Origin: a bacterium
GTDB lineage: Bacteria; Oederibacteriota; Muellerivitia; Muellerivitales; Muellerivitaceae
Length of the DNA: 64,000 bases
Assembly (NCBI GenBank): GCA_035549195.1
Contig: DASZRK010000060.1
Span: 35,301-99,300 of the forward strand
Direction of reading: 5' to 3'
Shown: in pieces, positions 45,154-53,704 of the stretch
How the letters are laid out: each line of letters begins with the position of its first letter
Position numbering within the stretch: the stretch's first letter is position 1
The notes under the pieces: model-generated
The model's input: the letters and a program-made list of their open reading frames with translations, nothing else
Told to the model about the DNA's origin: nothing
The model's database searches: none
Translations under genes and position numbers: made by a program

Positions 45154-47040
45154 ATGCCGACCCTAAGTCCCGTCGCCCAAGTCGTGGAGATCCCCCTGGC
45201 GAATGTCCATCCCAACCCCAAGAACCCCGGCCCGCCCATCCCCGCGGACCAGATCACCGACCTGGCCGAGAACATCGAGGCGGAAGGCCTCCTGAACCCC
45301 ATCAAGGTCATGCCCCTGGTCCGGAGCCCTCAAGCGGAAAAGTCCCCCCATGGCCCCGGTGCCCCGGACCCCCGGAACCAACAATGGGTCATCCTGGCCG
45401 GGGAACGCCGCTACTGGGCCTTCCTTTGGCTCAAACGGGAGACCATCCCGGCCTTCCTGCTGGACCCCACCCCCGCCGAGGCCGTCAAGATCACCCACCT
45501 GGACAATGCGGTCCGGGAAAGGGGCTGGTGGGCCGACTACCAGTCCATCGAGGCCCTCAAGCAGGCGGACCCCACCCTGCGCCAAAGGGAGATAGGGGCC
45601 GGGTTGAAGATAGATCTACCGAAGGTGAACCGGGCCCTAAGCCTCTTACCCCTCCTCAACCCGGAGGCGAGGGCCATTCTTGTTAGTGACACTAACAACG
45701 GAAATAAGGGGAATAAGGGCATTTCGGAGCTGGCCGCCGCCGAACTGGCCGGACTGGCGACCGATCCGGTGACCCCAGCCACCCAGGCCCTGGTCCAGCG
45801 GGCCCTGGTCGAAGTCCGTGACCAGAACCTCACCCAGATGGGGGTCCGAGAGATGGTCCAGTGGATCCATCAAGGGAAGAAGCCCGAGGACTACCGGCCT
45901 GGGATGGCAAAGGCAGGGGGGAACAAGCCGTCCCCGAGGCCGTCCAGACCGGCGGTCAAGGCGGGGGTGTCCGACCAAGCCGTAGAGGCCCCCCAAGACC
46001 CCGCCCCGGCACCCGGGTCCAAGGGGAACCCCGTCCCCGTATCGGGCGGCAAGACCGACCTTCAGGTCCTTTACGACCACTTGAAAGGGAATGGCCTGTT
46101 GGCTGGCGGCCTCATCGGTGCCCTCGGGGGCTTCCTGGCCTCGAACCTGAAACGCGCCCTAGGCACTTTTGTTCGGCGCTATATGCTCCACGCCCTGGCG
46201 GCCCTGGGGATCCTGGCTTTGTTGGTATTCCATGGGGTCGGGAACCTTTTCCATAAGAGCCCAAATACCCAGGAAACAACCTCGGCGGTCCCGGCGGAAC
46301 GCCCTGAGCGACCGGAGGGAGTCGAACGGGCTCAAGTGCCAGCTCAGGCTGAAGCCTCAAACGTTGTTCCTGCCAAACCGATCCCCAATAAGCCTGAACC
46401 CAAGCAAATGGGCCGTCAGGCCCCATTGGGTTCAGCCGCCAAACGGGCCGCTGGCGGACAACCACAAGTTGTCCAGCCAAGTGCCCAACCCGTACCGGGT
46501 TGGGCCCCCGAAGGCATCCCCCTCCTCAAGGAATTCGGCGATCACTTTTATGGCCGCTCCGGCTCCATGTGGTCCGACGACCTGGCCTATTTCAAAGGGC
46601 TTTTGACGGCGGACTATTACCCCACCTTCCAAAAGCAATTCTTCCCCTCGGCCCAACAGACCGAGATGCAGACCAAGCAGGAATACCAGCTCTATTCCAA
46701 AGGCCAGGCACCAAGAGCGACAGGGGGAGCGGGGAATACGGTTCTTTACCGGATCCAAGGCCAGGTCACCCTGCAAAGCCGGGCGTCGCGGGTCCCGAAG
46801 ACCCTTTGGACCAAGCCGATGGCGTTGGAGATCTCCCTAAGGCACTTGGAGGGGTTGGGGTATCGGGTTGAACGAGTGAGAGAGGTACAACCGCGCCAAG
46901 AAGCTGGAAGCGCCACTGCGGGCTCGGCAGGCAATGGTGTGGACCCCCTGAAGGCGGTCCAAGACGTGAGCGGGGGCGTGGCCAATGTGGCGGGGGATGT
47001 AGAGAAGGTGGATGCCGCCAAGAAGGCATTAGGACTTTAG
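45154..47040 (+). CDS. ParB-like protein fused to a membrane anchor and C-terminal domain
   Basis: 628 residues. N-terminal ParB/Srx-type domain (~5-110: IPLANVHPNPKNPGPP, AEGLLNPIKVMPL, WVILAGERRYWAFLWL) and an HTH-like segment (~125-150: LRQREIGAGLKIDLPKVNRA). A Pro-rich linker and glycine-rich helix (LLAGGLIGALGGFLASNL) lead to a TM helix at ~342-361 (MLHALAALGILALLVFHGV). After a second linker comes a ~150-residue alpha/beta domain (FGDHFYGRSG ... LYRIQGQVTL) that recalls NTF2/VirB8-like folds. Normal ParB is soluble and ~300 residues. No ParA is adjacent. High GC unlike the genes that follow. Confidence 0.8.
   Translation: MPTLSPVAQVVEIPLANVHPNPKNPGPPIPADQITDLAENIEAEGLLNPIKVMPLVRSPQAEKSPHGPGAPDPRNQQWVILAGERRYWAFLWLKRETIPAFLLDPTPAEAVKITHLDNAVRERGWWADYQSIEALKQADPTLRQREIGAGLKIDLPKVNRALSLLPLLNPEARAILVSDTNNGNKGNKGISELAAAELAGLATDPVTPATQALVQRALVEVRDQNLTQMGVREMVQWIHQGKKPEDYRPGMAKAGGNKPSPRPSRPAVKAGVSDQAVEAPQDPAPAPGSKGNPVPVSGGKTDLQVLYDHLKGNGLLAGGLIGALGGFLASNLKRALGTFVRRYMLHALAALGILALLVFHGVGNLFHKSPNTQETTSAVPAERPERPEGVERAQVPAQAEASNVVPAKPIPNKPEPKQMGRQAPLGSAAKRAAGGQPQVVQPSAQPVPGWAPEGIPLLKEFGDHFYGRSGSMWSDDLAYFKGLLTADYYPTFQKQFFPSAQQTEMQTKQEYQLYSKGQAPRATGGAGNTVLYRIQGQVTLQSRASRVPKTLWTKPMALEISLRHLEGLGYRVERVREVQPRQEAGSATAGSAGNGVDPLKAVQDVSGGVANVAGDVEKVDAAKKALGL
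45680..45698. promoter_or_regulatory. Perfect 19-base palindrome inside the ParB-like gene
   Basis: TTGTTAGTG, A, CACTAACAA: two perfect nine-base arms around one central base. It lies right after the HTH-coding part, in a locally AT-rich patch of a GC-rich gene. Candidate operator or parS-like binding site; role inferred from position only. Confidence 0.5.
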
Positions 47041-47106
47041 AAGCCCGAAAATTAGAATGGCCGGGTATTTCGATCGTCATTCATCTTCGAGGAACGAGGT
47101 GGGACC

Positions 47107-47256
47107 ATGGGGGAATTGCTCCAGTTGTTGATATCGATAGTGGTGGTTTTGGTGATCTTCTTGGCTTGCCGGGCGCTCATGCTTTGGTATTGGAAGATCG
47201 ACAAGATCGAGGAGCATTTGAAGGCGATCCGGGCCGCGCTCGAAAAACGGGGCTGA
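47107..47256 (+). CDS. Small single-TM protein
   Basis: 49 residues, MGELLQLLISIVVVLVIFLA, then CRALMLWYWKIDKIEEHLKA and a charged end. Ribosome site GAGGTGGG six bases upstream. One TM helix plus short cytoplasmic amphipathic helix. Located between the ParB-like gene and the hydrolase gene. Confidence 0.6.
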   Translation: MGELLQLLISIVVVLVIFLACRALMLWYWKIDKIEEHLKAIRAALEKRG

Positions 47257-47292
47257 ACCGATCCGAGTTAGGCGTTTTTTCAAAGAGGAACT

Positions 47293-47406
47293 ATGTCTAG
47301 ATTGCTCGAAGCAAAAGTTTATGGGCCGACCTCTTACTCGGGCGATTATTCGGGCTTTAAGGACAGGCATTCGAACACCTGCATAAATAACAAAGAGGTC
47401 CCATGA
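47293..47406 (+). CDS. Small ORF coupled to the DUF2235 gene
   Basis: 37 residues (MSRLLEAKVYGPTSYSGDYS ...), behind GAGGA, ending in a TGA that overlaps the ATG of the hydrolase. Hydrophilic, Ser/Tyr-rich; could be a leader peptide for translational coupling or a small partner protein. Confidence 0.4.
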   Translation: MSRLLEAKVYGPTSYSGDYSGFKDRHSNTCINNKEVP

Positions 47407-48467
47407 ACATCGTCATCTGCTGCGACGGGACGGGCAACGAGTTCGGGTCGCATAATTCCAACGTCATCAAGCTCTTCTCGGCGCTGGATAAGGACAAGAA
47501 CCAGCAGACCGTCTATTACCACCCGGGCATCGGGACGGTGGGGGTCTCCAACCCGCTCCTGTGGCTCTGGACCTGGTTCAACCGCATCCTGGGCGCGGCC
47601 ATGGGCTTCGGCATCCGAAAGGACGTGGCGGATTGCTACCGCTTCCTCATGGACAGCTACCGGGGCCCCCAGGACAAGGTCTATGTCTTCGGCTTCAGCC
47701 GGGGGGCCTATACGGCCCGCATCCTCTGCGGCATGCTCAACCAGTTCGGCCTGCTCCAGCGGGGCGACGACCTGCTCATCAATTACGCCTACAAGCTCTT
47801 CAACCGGGAGGACCCCAACGCGGCGGCCCTGTCCGCCGAGTTCAAGAAGACCTTCTCACGGGAATGCAAACCCCATTTCGTGGGGGTCTGGGACACGGTC
47901 AGTTCGGTCGGTTGGATCTACGACCCCACCTCCTTCCCGAACACCTACCGCAACCGGGACATCAAGATCGCCCGCCACGCCATTTCCATCGACGAGCGGC
48001 GCTGTTTCTTCCGGCAGAACCTCATGGCCCGGGGGGAGGAGGGGCAGGACATCGTCCAGGTCTGGTTCCCTGGGGTCCATTCGGACATCGGCGGGGGTTA
48101 CAGCCCCTACAGCGAATGCGGGCTTTCCCAGATCGCCCTGGGGTGGATGATCCGGGAGGCCACTAAGGCGGGGTTGAAGTTCGACAAGGCCAAAGTGAAG
48201 GCCCTTTTCGAGGCGCCCAACGCCGCCCCCGATCCCGCCGGCAAGCTCCATGTGTCCCTGACGGGGTTCTGGTGGATCTTGGAATTCATCCCGAAGCGCT
48301 ATTTCGACTTCAAGGAGAAGGTCTACAGGTTCAAGCTACCCCTGGCCCAGCCCCGGTTCATCCAAGAGGGCGCGTTGGTCCATGAGAGCGTGATCAAACG
48401 GATGAAGGACCCGAAGAGCCGGTACAAGCCGGTCAACCTGCCGGAGAACTATCGGGTGGTGCGGTGA
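47403..48467 (+). CDS. DUF2235 alpha/beta hydrolase (Tle1-like phospholipase fold)
   Basis: 354 residues. N-terminus IVICCDGTGNEFGSHNSNVI and the nucleophile elbow VFGFSRGAYTAR (Ser99) define DUF2235 (PF09994). A catalytic Asp is likely in FVGVWDTVSSVGW, and the His probably lies in WFPGVHSDIGGGY. The family includes type VI secretion phospholipase effectors and also many non-effector hydrolases. No VgrG, PAAR or Tli-like immunity lipoprotein is visible nearby, so an effector role is unsupported here. Confidence 0.9.
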   Translation: MNIVICCDGTGNEFGSHNSNVIKLFSALDKDKNQQTVYYHPGIGTVGVSNPLLWLWTWFNRILGAAMGFGIRKDVADCYRFLMDSYRGPQDKVYVFGFSRGAYTARILCGMLNQFGLLQRGDDLLINYAYKLFNREDPNAAALSAEFKKTFSRECKPHFVGVWDTVSSVGWIYDPTSFPNTYRNRDIKIARHAISIDERRCFFRQNLMARGEEGQDIVQVWFPGVHSDIGGGYSPYSECGLSQIALGWMIREATKAGLKFDKAKVKALFEAPNAAPDPAGKLHVSLTGFWWILEFIPKRYFDFKEKVYRFKLPLAQPRFIQEGALVHESVIKRMKDPKSRYKPVNLPENYRVVR

Positions 48468-48749
48468 GGGAAAATGCGGCCTGGTCGATTTGCTTGTTGA
48501 GAACACGGATAATGCAGGGGAATTTGAGTGGATGGGGACAGGGGAAGGCTATTCTTGAAGGGATAAGGTTTATTAATTCTAAGATGAACTAAAATTAGGC
48601 AGAATTTGGTCTCTTTAAAGCTTTTTCTCTTTTGAGGAAGGGCTTTTTGTTTTCTGAAAAAATATTTGTCGATAATATAGGCCGATTGTTTGTCAGTATA
48701 TTTTACTGGCAACCCTAAAGAATACAAGTGTATACTATTGAGGTGTATC

Positions 48750-49853
48750 TTGGCTGGCATTTCAGAGACAATTTGGCCCTGTGAAAAACACACAGAAGCA
48801 AAACACTTAATACTAAAAAGTTACATAGGGGCCTGGGTTTCCATTCTTCCGAATAAATTTTCAAAAGCCTTATTCGTTGATGGCTTTAGTGGACCTGGAG
48901 AGTACGAAGGGGGAGAGCCGGGATCTCCACTAATCGCAATCGCCGAAGTTGGCAACGCCCTCAAGAACACAACTAAAAATTTTTCGCTACAAATGTACTT
49001 TGTTGATGCGAGAAACGACCGGATCGAAAATCTAAAACAGAAAATATCTTCGGCCCAATCCGATTCGAAGATAAAAATACACGAACCGATTTGCGGAAGA
49101 TTTGAGGATGAACTCCCTGGAATAATAACAAATTTCAAAAATGGGATTCTGGGTTCTCAGTTTCCGATGTTAATTTTTATTGATCCGTTCGGAGTGAAGG
49201 GTTATCCCTTGGAGTTGATTAGGAAGATATTATCTAATAGATCGGCTGAAGTTTTTCTTCTGCTGGATGTTGATGGGATAAATAGGAATTTATCGAACGC
49301 ACCATTAATGAAAGAGGTTTTTGGGGATGGATGTGAAAAGATTATTGAGGAAATTCTACGTGAAGGTGATACGCAGACCAGATACAAAATGATTAGAAAA
49401 CTACATGAAAAGGTAGCGGGGCGACTGTCTCAATTTTATCTTCCGTTTAGGATGTTAGAAACTTCCAAGAAGGTTTTCCATGACATGGTATTTTTGACTA
49501 ACAATCAGCTGGGCTTTCTGAAAATGAAAGAAGCTATGTGGCGAGCTGATAGTAGTGGTAGGTTCCAATTTGTTGATACGGAATATAATTCCCTAACTTT
49601 TGATTTCAAGGCTTGGAAAATGGAGCTATGGGATTTGATGCTTAAAAAGTTTCGGGGGCGAAAAGTAACGGGGGCAGAAGTTAAAGCCTTTGTTGAATTC
49701 AACACTAGGTTTTTGGATAGGCATAAGAGGGAAGTTCTGAATGAAAATGAAACGAGCGGGATGGATGCAGATAAGAAAATTCGAGTAGAAAAAATTGGCA
49801 GGAAGAAAAATACATTCCCTGAAGATGCGGCGATCTATTTCCCCGCAGGTTGA
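48750..49853 (+). CDS. tcmP: Three-Cys-motif partner protein TcmP
   Basis: 367 residues from TTG 48750, four bases after AGGTG; the frame is open further upstream without a ribosome site. Methyltransferase-like N-terminal part: WPCEKHTEAKHLILKSYIGA, LFVDGFSGPGEYEGGEPGSP and IFIDPFGVKGYPLELI are the family hallmarks. By definition it occurs beside a three-Cys protein, and that gene follows 14 bases later. Strongly AT-rich compared with the core. Proposed roles are only predictions; RNA or protein modification is plausible. Confidence 0.85.
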   Translation: MAGISETIWPCEKHTEAKHLILKSYIGAWVSILPNKFSKALFVDGFSGPGEYEGGEPGSPLIAIAEVGNALKNTTKNFSLQMYFVDARNDRIENLKQKISSAQSDSKIKIHEPICGRFEDELPGIITNFKNGILGSQFPMLIFIDPFGVKGYPLELIRKILSNRSAEVFLLLDVDGINRNLSNAPLMKEVFGDGCEKIIEEILREGDTQTRYKMIRKLHEKVAGRLSQFYLPFRMLETSKKVFHDMVFLTNNQLGFLKMKEAMWRADSSGRFQFVDTEYNSLTFDFKAWKMELWDLMLKKFRGRKVTGAEVKAFVEFNTRFLDRHKREVLNENETSGMDADKKIRVEKIGRKKNTFPEDAAIYFPAG

Positions 49854-49867
49854 GGTCGGAGTGAAAA

Positions 49868-50608
49868 ATGGCTGAAAATTCAAAAATTGAATGGACCAAT
49901 GCGACGTGGAATCCTGTGACGGGTTGTCACAAGGTTAGCGCTGGGTGTGCAAATTGTTATGCGGAAAGGTTCGCAGAGCGGTGGAGAGGAATACCAGGCC
50001 ATCCGTATGAACAGGGTTTTGATCTTAAAACTTGGCCATTGAGATTGAATTTACCATTGACTTGGAAAGACTCGAAAAGAATATTCGTTAATTCAATGTC
50101 AGATCTATTTCATCAGGACATTCCACTTAAGTTCCTGAAGCAGGTGTTCGAAACGATGAACAATGCCCATTGGCATCAATTTCAAGTCTTGACAAAACGC
50201 GCGGATAGACTCGAAAAAATTAGCTCATCTGTTAAATGGACGAAAAACATATGGATGGGTGTTAGTGTCGAATCCGATAAGTTCACTTATCGAATTGAAA
50301 TGTTAAAGCGGACAAATGCAAAGATTAAATTTCTCTCTTTAGAACCTTTGTTATCACCTTTACCAAATTTGAAGTTAAGGGGAATCGATTGGGTCATTGT
50401 TGGCGGTGAGTCCGGTCCTGGTGCAAGGCCGATGGAAAAGGAATGGGTCGTTGACATTCAAAAACAATGTAAGAAATTTAATGTCCCATTTTTCTTCAAG
50501 CAATGGGGTGGAGTCCAAAAGAAAAAAAGAGGCCGCAAATTGAATGGCAGGATTTGGAGTGATATGCCGGAAAAAAAGACTGCAATGAGTTTGGCGGCAT
50601 CGAAATAA
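49868..50608 (+). CDS. DUF5131 / phage Gp37-Gp68-family three-Cys protein
   Basis: 246 residues. The Cys cluster is in WNPVTGCHKVSAGCANCYAE (C-x6-C-x2-C), radical-SAM-like in spacing and near the N-terminus. Further family blocks: FVNSMSDLFHQDIP, FQVLTKRADRL, WMGVSVESDKFTYRI, FLSLEPLL, WVIVGGESGPGARPM and FFFKQWGG. Partner of TcmP. AT-rich, horizontally acquired by appearance. Enzymatic activity not established for the family. Confidence 0.88.
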   Translation: MAENSKIEWTNATWNPVTGCHKVSAGCANCYAERFAERWRGIPGHPYEQGFDLKTWPLRLNLPLTWKDSKRIFVNSMSDLFHQDIPLKFLKQVFETMNNAHWHQFQVLTKRADRLEKISSSVKWTKNIWMGVSVESDKFTYRIEMLKRTNAKIKFLSLEPLLSPLPNLKLRGIDWVIVGGESGPGARPMEKEWVVDIQKQCKKFNVPFFFKQWGGVQKKKRGRKLNGRIWSDMPEKKTAMSLAASK

Positions 50609-50610
50609 AT

Positions 50611-51636
50611 TTATAACCCACATTTTTTATAGGCGCGCAAAAGTCGCAATGTGTCGTAGCCATCAATTAAGCAAAACAGCTTCAGATTTCCAACTCGAGT
50701 TGCGTAGGCACGCATCATCCCTCGGACTTCCTTTTTGATTATGTGACAGTGCTGAAGAATCATCAGCTCTGCAGGCTCGGTAAAGAGTCGATCTACTTGA
50801 TCACCTGCTTTGCCCAAAACTGAAAATGTCATTGGTTTAAATTGCGCTGGGCCTTTCAGTGCCATGGCAGTAGAAATCCTATGCCCGGAATACTTGATTC
50901 TCGTTGTGAAAAAGTCGGAACGTTCGCCGGCCCAGTCTTTGTCCAAATCCTGTTCATTGATGATTTCTGCAATTGCTTTTTTAATTTCCAGTTCGGGTAT
51001 TCTTTCTAGAAGTTTCAAATCGTTCTTATTGGGGGTCGGCACGTTTTTAACTTCTTGAAAAGAATCGATGCTATCAATGTGGACTTCCAGTCGATTTGGC
51101 CAATTTTTTCCAATGTATGATGCTTTTGAAAATTCGGGTGTCATTGTCGAAACTACAATTGGAACAGCGTTTAAGTATTTCGAATCGATACTAGTTATGA
51201 GACCGAATAAAAAATGAGGTTTAAATCCTGAGAGCACAACTTGCGATGTTTGTGATACTAAATGTTCTTCTTGAAGTTCGCCTTGAAGTTCCAGGTTCAA
51301 GTCAATGCTTCCCAGATTGCAATGCATTAAACGGCAGTATTTTGATTTTGTTTTTGTGAGTCGATAATAATATGCGTCGTAATGAGTAAAATAAATTCCT
51401 TCCTTGATTGACCGCGCTGAATTTAATTGTCCTAGTGTCGGGATATTTTGAGTCTTTAGCCATTCCTCAAAGCTCTTGTTGATGTTTGAAAGATAGGCGC
51501 CTCTTTGAAGCCATTCTGGAAGTCCAATTGGGGCTGATGGAATGAGATTTGGATCTATGAGATCGAAAATTCTTGGAGTGCTTAAATACCAAGATGTTAA
51601 TGAAAAATCTTTTTTATTTGGTTCGAATTCTGTCAT
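50611..51636 (-). CDS. Unknown protein, possible nuclease-like C-terminal domain
   Basis: 341 residues, AT-rich. N-terminal ~200 residues unrecognised. The C-terminal part has a compact block of conserved-looking charged residues: KKAIAEIINEQDLDKDWAGE, RSDFFTTRIKYSGHRISTAM, ALKGPAQFKPMTF, LGKAGDQVDRLF, MILQHCHIIKKEVRGMMRAY and FCLIDGYDTLRLLRAY. The acidic residues followed by an A-L-K strand could be a diverged PD-(D/E)xK core, but the canonical ExK is absent. Convergent with the DUF5131 gene (stops 2 bases apart). Confidence 0.65.
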   Translation of the reverse strand: MTEFEPNKKDFSLTSWYLSTPRIFDLIDPNLIPSAPIGLPEWLQRGAYLSNINKSFEEWLKTQNIPTLGQLNSARSIKEGIYFTHYDAYYYRLTKTKSKYCRLMHCNLGSIDLNLELQGELQEEHLVSQTSQVVLSGFKPHFLFGLITSIDSKYLNAVPIVVSTMTPEFSKASYIGKNWPNRLEVHIDSIDSFQEVKNVPTPNKNDLKLLERIPELEIKKAIAEIINEQDLDKDWAGERSDFFTTRIKYSGHRISTAMALKGPAQFKPMTFSVLGKAGDQVDRLFTEPAELMILQHCHIIKKEVRGMMRAYATRVGNLKLFCLIDGYDTLRLLRAYKKCGL

Positions 51637-51713
51637 GGCATCATCTTACAATTGATTTAGTTGTTATGTAGGAAGTTGGTAAAGCTCTTGCTTTAAATAA
51701 TTCAAGATTTTAA

Positions 51714-52865
51714 ATGTGCTTAAGGACAAAAGTGTTCATTGAACGAAAAATAAACCCAACTTCTCATGTTATTGAGCTTTGGGAATGCGAGTGGGAAAAC
51801 CAACCGGGTCAAAAGCCCCAAAAAGCATTTCTGAGAAAAATTGGGGACGATATCTCCGCTGAAAAGGCGGAGCAAGTTGCTATGCATGAGTCTCCTGCAA
51901 TTTGTTGGTCTTATGGACGAACCTTAGGAAATATTGCTGTTTATTCTCAATCAATTCTTGGGAACTTCCCCGGTAATGCGGGGACAGATGCTGTTTTACC
52001 TTGCGACATAGTAAGCGCTGGTAAATTCCGTCATGGGGTAAATAGGTGGTGGTGTAGGACTCATCAGGTGTATTGGGGAACAAAGGCAGATATCGAGTCC
52101 TATTCACGAATTGGGAAAATGATTTGCGCAAATCATGATCAGAAAATGAATTACGTTGTGGATCCATTTGAACTCGATCCGAGCGACCACTACCAAGTGG
52201 GAATTTGGTGCTCAATGCCAGCGGCGTTATCCTCAAGAAAAATGGAAAAAAGAACTCCGAAAATCCATGTTCATGTTCGAGAGAAGGCGGGTGAGCATAA
52301 GACGGTTGACGGTGATTACGATGCAATATCTGTTCGTAACAACCAAAACTTAGAACTTTTTGGGAAATCTAAAATTAGCTTAATCAATATTACTCCACCG
52401 GCCGCGTTTGAATTTGTTCAAGCGTTGGAACTGGGGCGAGAAACGGATTGTGTGAATTGTTCGACCTGTGGATATCCACATTTGGACTTGGGGGATTTTG
52501 GAATAACACCTCACAAGAAACATTTTTGTGCCAACTGCGGATATGACAGCACTTGGAGCAAAGAAAAGATTATTTCAACTCCACTAAAACCTTTACATGA
52601 TTCCTTTTTAAAAAATGCTCAGTTTGTTGAACCTAATCGCTCCGTGAATTTGGATGAATGCCAGGGATGCACATATAACATTTGGGCTTCAACTCCTGCT
52701 ATTGTTTGGAAGGCTGACCGTCCACAGGAAAAGGGAATCCACGTTCATGTCCACGACGGAAAAAGTAGAATTATCGATGACACCTATTCTGAAGTGATTT
52801 TAGGTGGTCAAAAATTGGTGCGGGCAGAACTATTTCAAAAGATGGTTGAGCAAACGATTATTTAA
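51714..52865 (+). CDS. Unknown protein with zinc ribbon
   Basis: 383 residues, AT-rich, divergent from the previous gene with 77 bases between. A zinc ribbon lies near ~243-275: CSTCGYPHLDLGDFGI, TPHKKHFCANCGYD, i.e. C-x2-C ... H ... C-x2-C. Another Cys pair is in DECQGCTYNIW. Two repeated strand segments resemble each other (KIHVHVREKAGEH...VDGDYDAISV and GIHVHVHDGKS...IDDTYSEVIL), suggesting an internal duplication. Function unknown; no ribosome site is obvious before the ATG. Confidence 0.65.
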   Translation: MCLRTKVFIERKINPTSHVIELWECEWENQPGQKPQKAFLRKIGDDISAEKAEQVAMHESPAICWSYGRTLGNIAVYSQSILGNFPGNAGTDAVLPCDIVSAGKFRHGVNRWWCRTHQVYWGTKADIESYSRIGKMICANHDQKMNYVVDPFELDPSDHYQVGIWCSMPAALSSRKMEKRTPKIHVHVREKAGEHKTVDGDYDAISVRNNQNLELFGKSKISLINITPPAAFEFVQALELGRETDCVNCSTCGYPHLDLGDFGITPHKKHFCANCGYDSTWSKEKIISTPLKPLHDSFLKNAQFVEPNRSVNLDECQGCTYNIWASTPAIVWKADRPQEKGIHVHVHDGKSRIIDDTYSEVILGGQKLVRAELFQKMVEQTII

Positions 52866-52882
52866 TCATTCCGCGTCTGCCT

Positions 52883-52908
52883 AAAAGTATACGGTAGTAT
52901 ACTTTTTT
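52883..52908. terminator. Perfect AT-rich hairpin, terminator or operator
   Basis: AAAAGTATAC, GGTA, GTATACTTTT: ten-base perfect arms followed by two more T, 18 bases after the stop of the zinc-ribbon gene. It would work as a terminator in both directions, or as a symmetric operator just upstream of the promoter at 52910. Confidence 0.65.
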
Positions 52909-52909
52909 C

Positions 52910-52937
52910 TTGACGGCCTCCCATTGGTGTGGATAAT
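52910..52937 (+). promoter_or_regulatory. Sigma-70-type promoter before a terminated leader
   Basis: TTGACG, 16-base spacer, GATAAT. Points toward the HNH gene pair but a terminator lies ~80 bases downstream, before the first coding start. Confidence 0.55.
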
Positions 52938-52943
52938 TATTAC

Positions 52944-53041
52944 AGGACTACTAAAGCTTTTCCTTTTACTGAACGCGTGGCCCACTACTTAGACAACATC
53001 GACCACCTCCAATAAACCTGGGAAAGCTCCCGGGTTTTTTT
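52944..53041 (+). ncRNA. Candidate leader RNA / small RNA ending in a terminator
   Basis: About 98 bases from the expected transcription start to a hairpin (CCTGGGA, AAGC, TCCCGGG at 53017-53034) followed by seven T. No ORF of note inside. CCACCTCCAAT near the end can pair with ATTGGTGTGG at 52924-52933, which would compete for sequence next to the terminator if transcription starts earlier. Either a small RNA or an attenuator controlling the next two genes. Confidence 0.45.
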
Positions 53042-53071
53042 ATGCCCGAATTAAATTTTGGGAGGTGTCGA

Positions 53072-53704
53072 ATGATTGGTCTAACGGTCAAGGGTTTAGC
53101 GAAATACATGGATTCCAATTCCTCAAAGCAAAGAAAAATTTTACGGGATTATAAATATCCAAAGCCAGAAGGTGTGGCTCAGACTTTGTATTACGCCGAA
53201 GCTCGGGCTGCGATAAGGTCCTTTCATCAACGGCAAAGAGATCAAGCTTGGCTTCAGGGGATTTCAAATCAAGTGGCAGCCGCTGGAAACGCGACTCCTG
53301 GAAAGGCAGGAGTGAGATTAAGGAATAATGCAGAAGTTATATCTGCATATGTTCGATATTTTGGCGATAAACCCCTCCAACACCAAGGGACATCGACCTT
53401 CAAACATACTCATAAGGGGGTGAGGATTTCTCTAACCCCTGATCTTGCTGGAATTGAAAATAAAATACAAAAATATATTTTCCTTCATTTGTCCGCAGAG
53501 CCGCCCACTAGACGTTTATATACAATTATCAGCCAGCTCCTTTTCTTGGAAGTTGGAAAGCACGCGCCAGTGACCAATAGGAATATCGAGTTTATCGATG
53601 TCCGTCGGGGCGTTATTCACCGGGTTGCAAAAATGCGGTCTAGGTTATCTCACGAAATTGAAGATGCTTGCGATAACATTGAGGCTATTTGGCCTTCCAT
53701 ATGA
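53072..53704 (+). CDS. Unknown helical protein, first gene of HNH pair
   Basis: 210 residues from ATG 53072, behind GGGAGGTG; an ATG 30 bases earlier falls in the terminator's T-run. N-terminus looks HTH-like (LTVKGLAKYMDSNSSKQRKI). The rest is helical with a likely C-terminal bundle (RLYTIISQLLFLEVGKHAPV, MRSRLSHEIEDACDNI). Overlaps the HNH gene by four bases (ATGA), so the two products are made together. No family recognised. Confidence 0.65.
   Translation: MIGLTVKGLAKYMDSNSSKQRKILRDYKYPKPEGVAQTLYYAEARAAIRSFHQRQRDQAWLQGISNQVAAAGNATPGKAGVRLRNNAEVISAYVRYFGDKPLQHQGTSTFKHTHKGVRISLTPDLAGIENKIQKYIFLHLSAEPPTRRLYTIISQLLFLEVGKHAPVTNRNIEFIDVRRGVIHRVAKMRSRLSHEIEDACDNIEAIWPSI

Noticed and set aside
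47403..48467. Type VI secretion phospholipase effector (Tle1)
   Set aside because: The fold family matches, but no VgrG, PAAR, adaptor or immunity lipoprotein is nearby; kept as DUF2235 hydrolase only.
52944..53041. Type III toxin-antitoxin RNA repeat array
   Set aside because: The leader has a terminator before the coding genes as in ToxIN, but no tandem RNA repeats are present and the products do not resemble ToxN.
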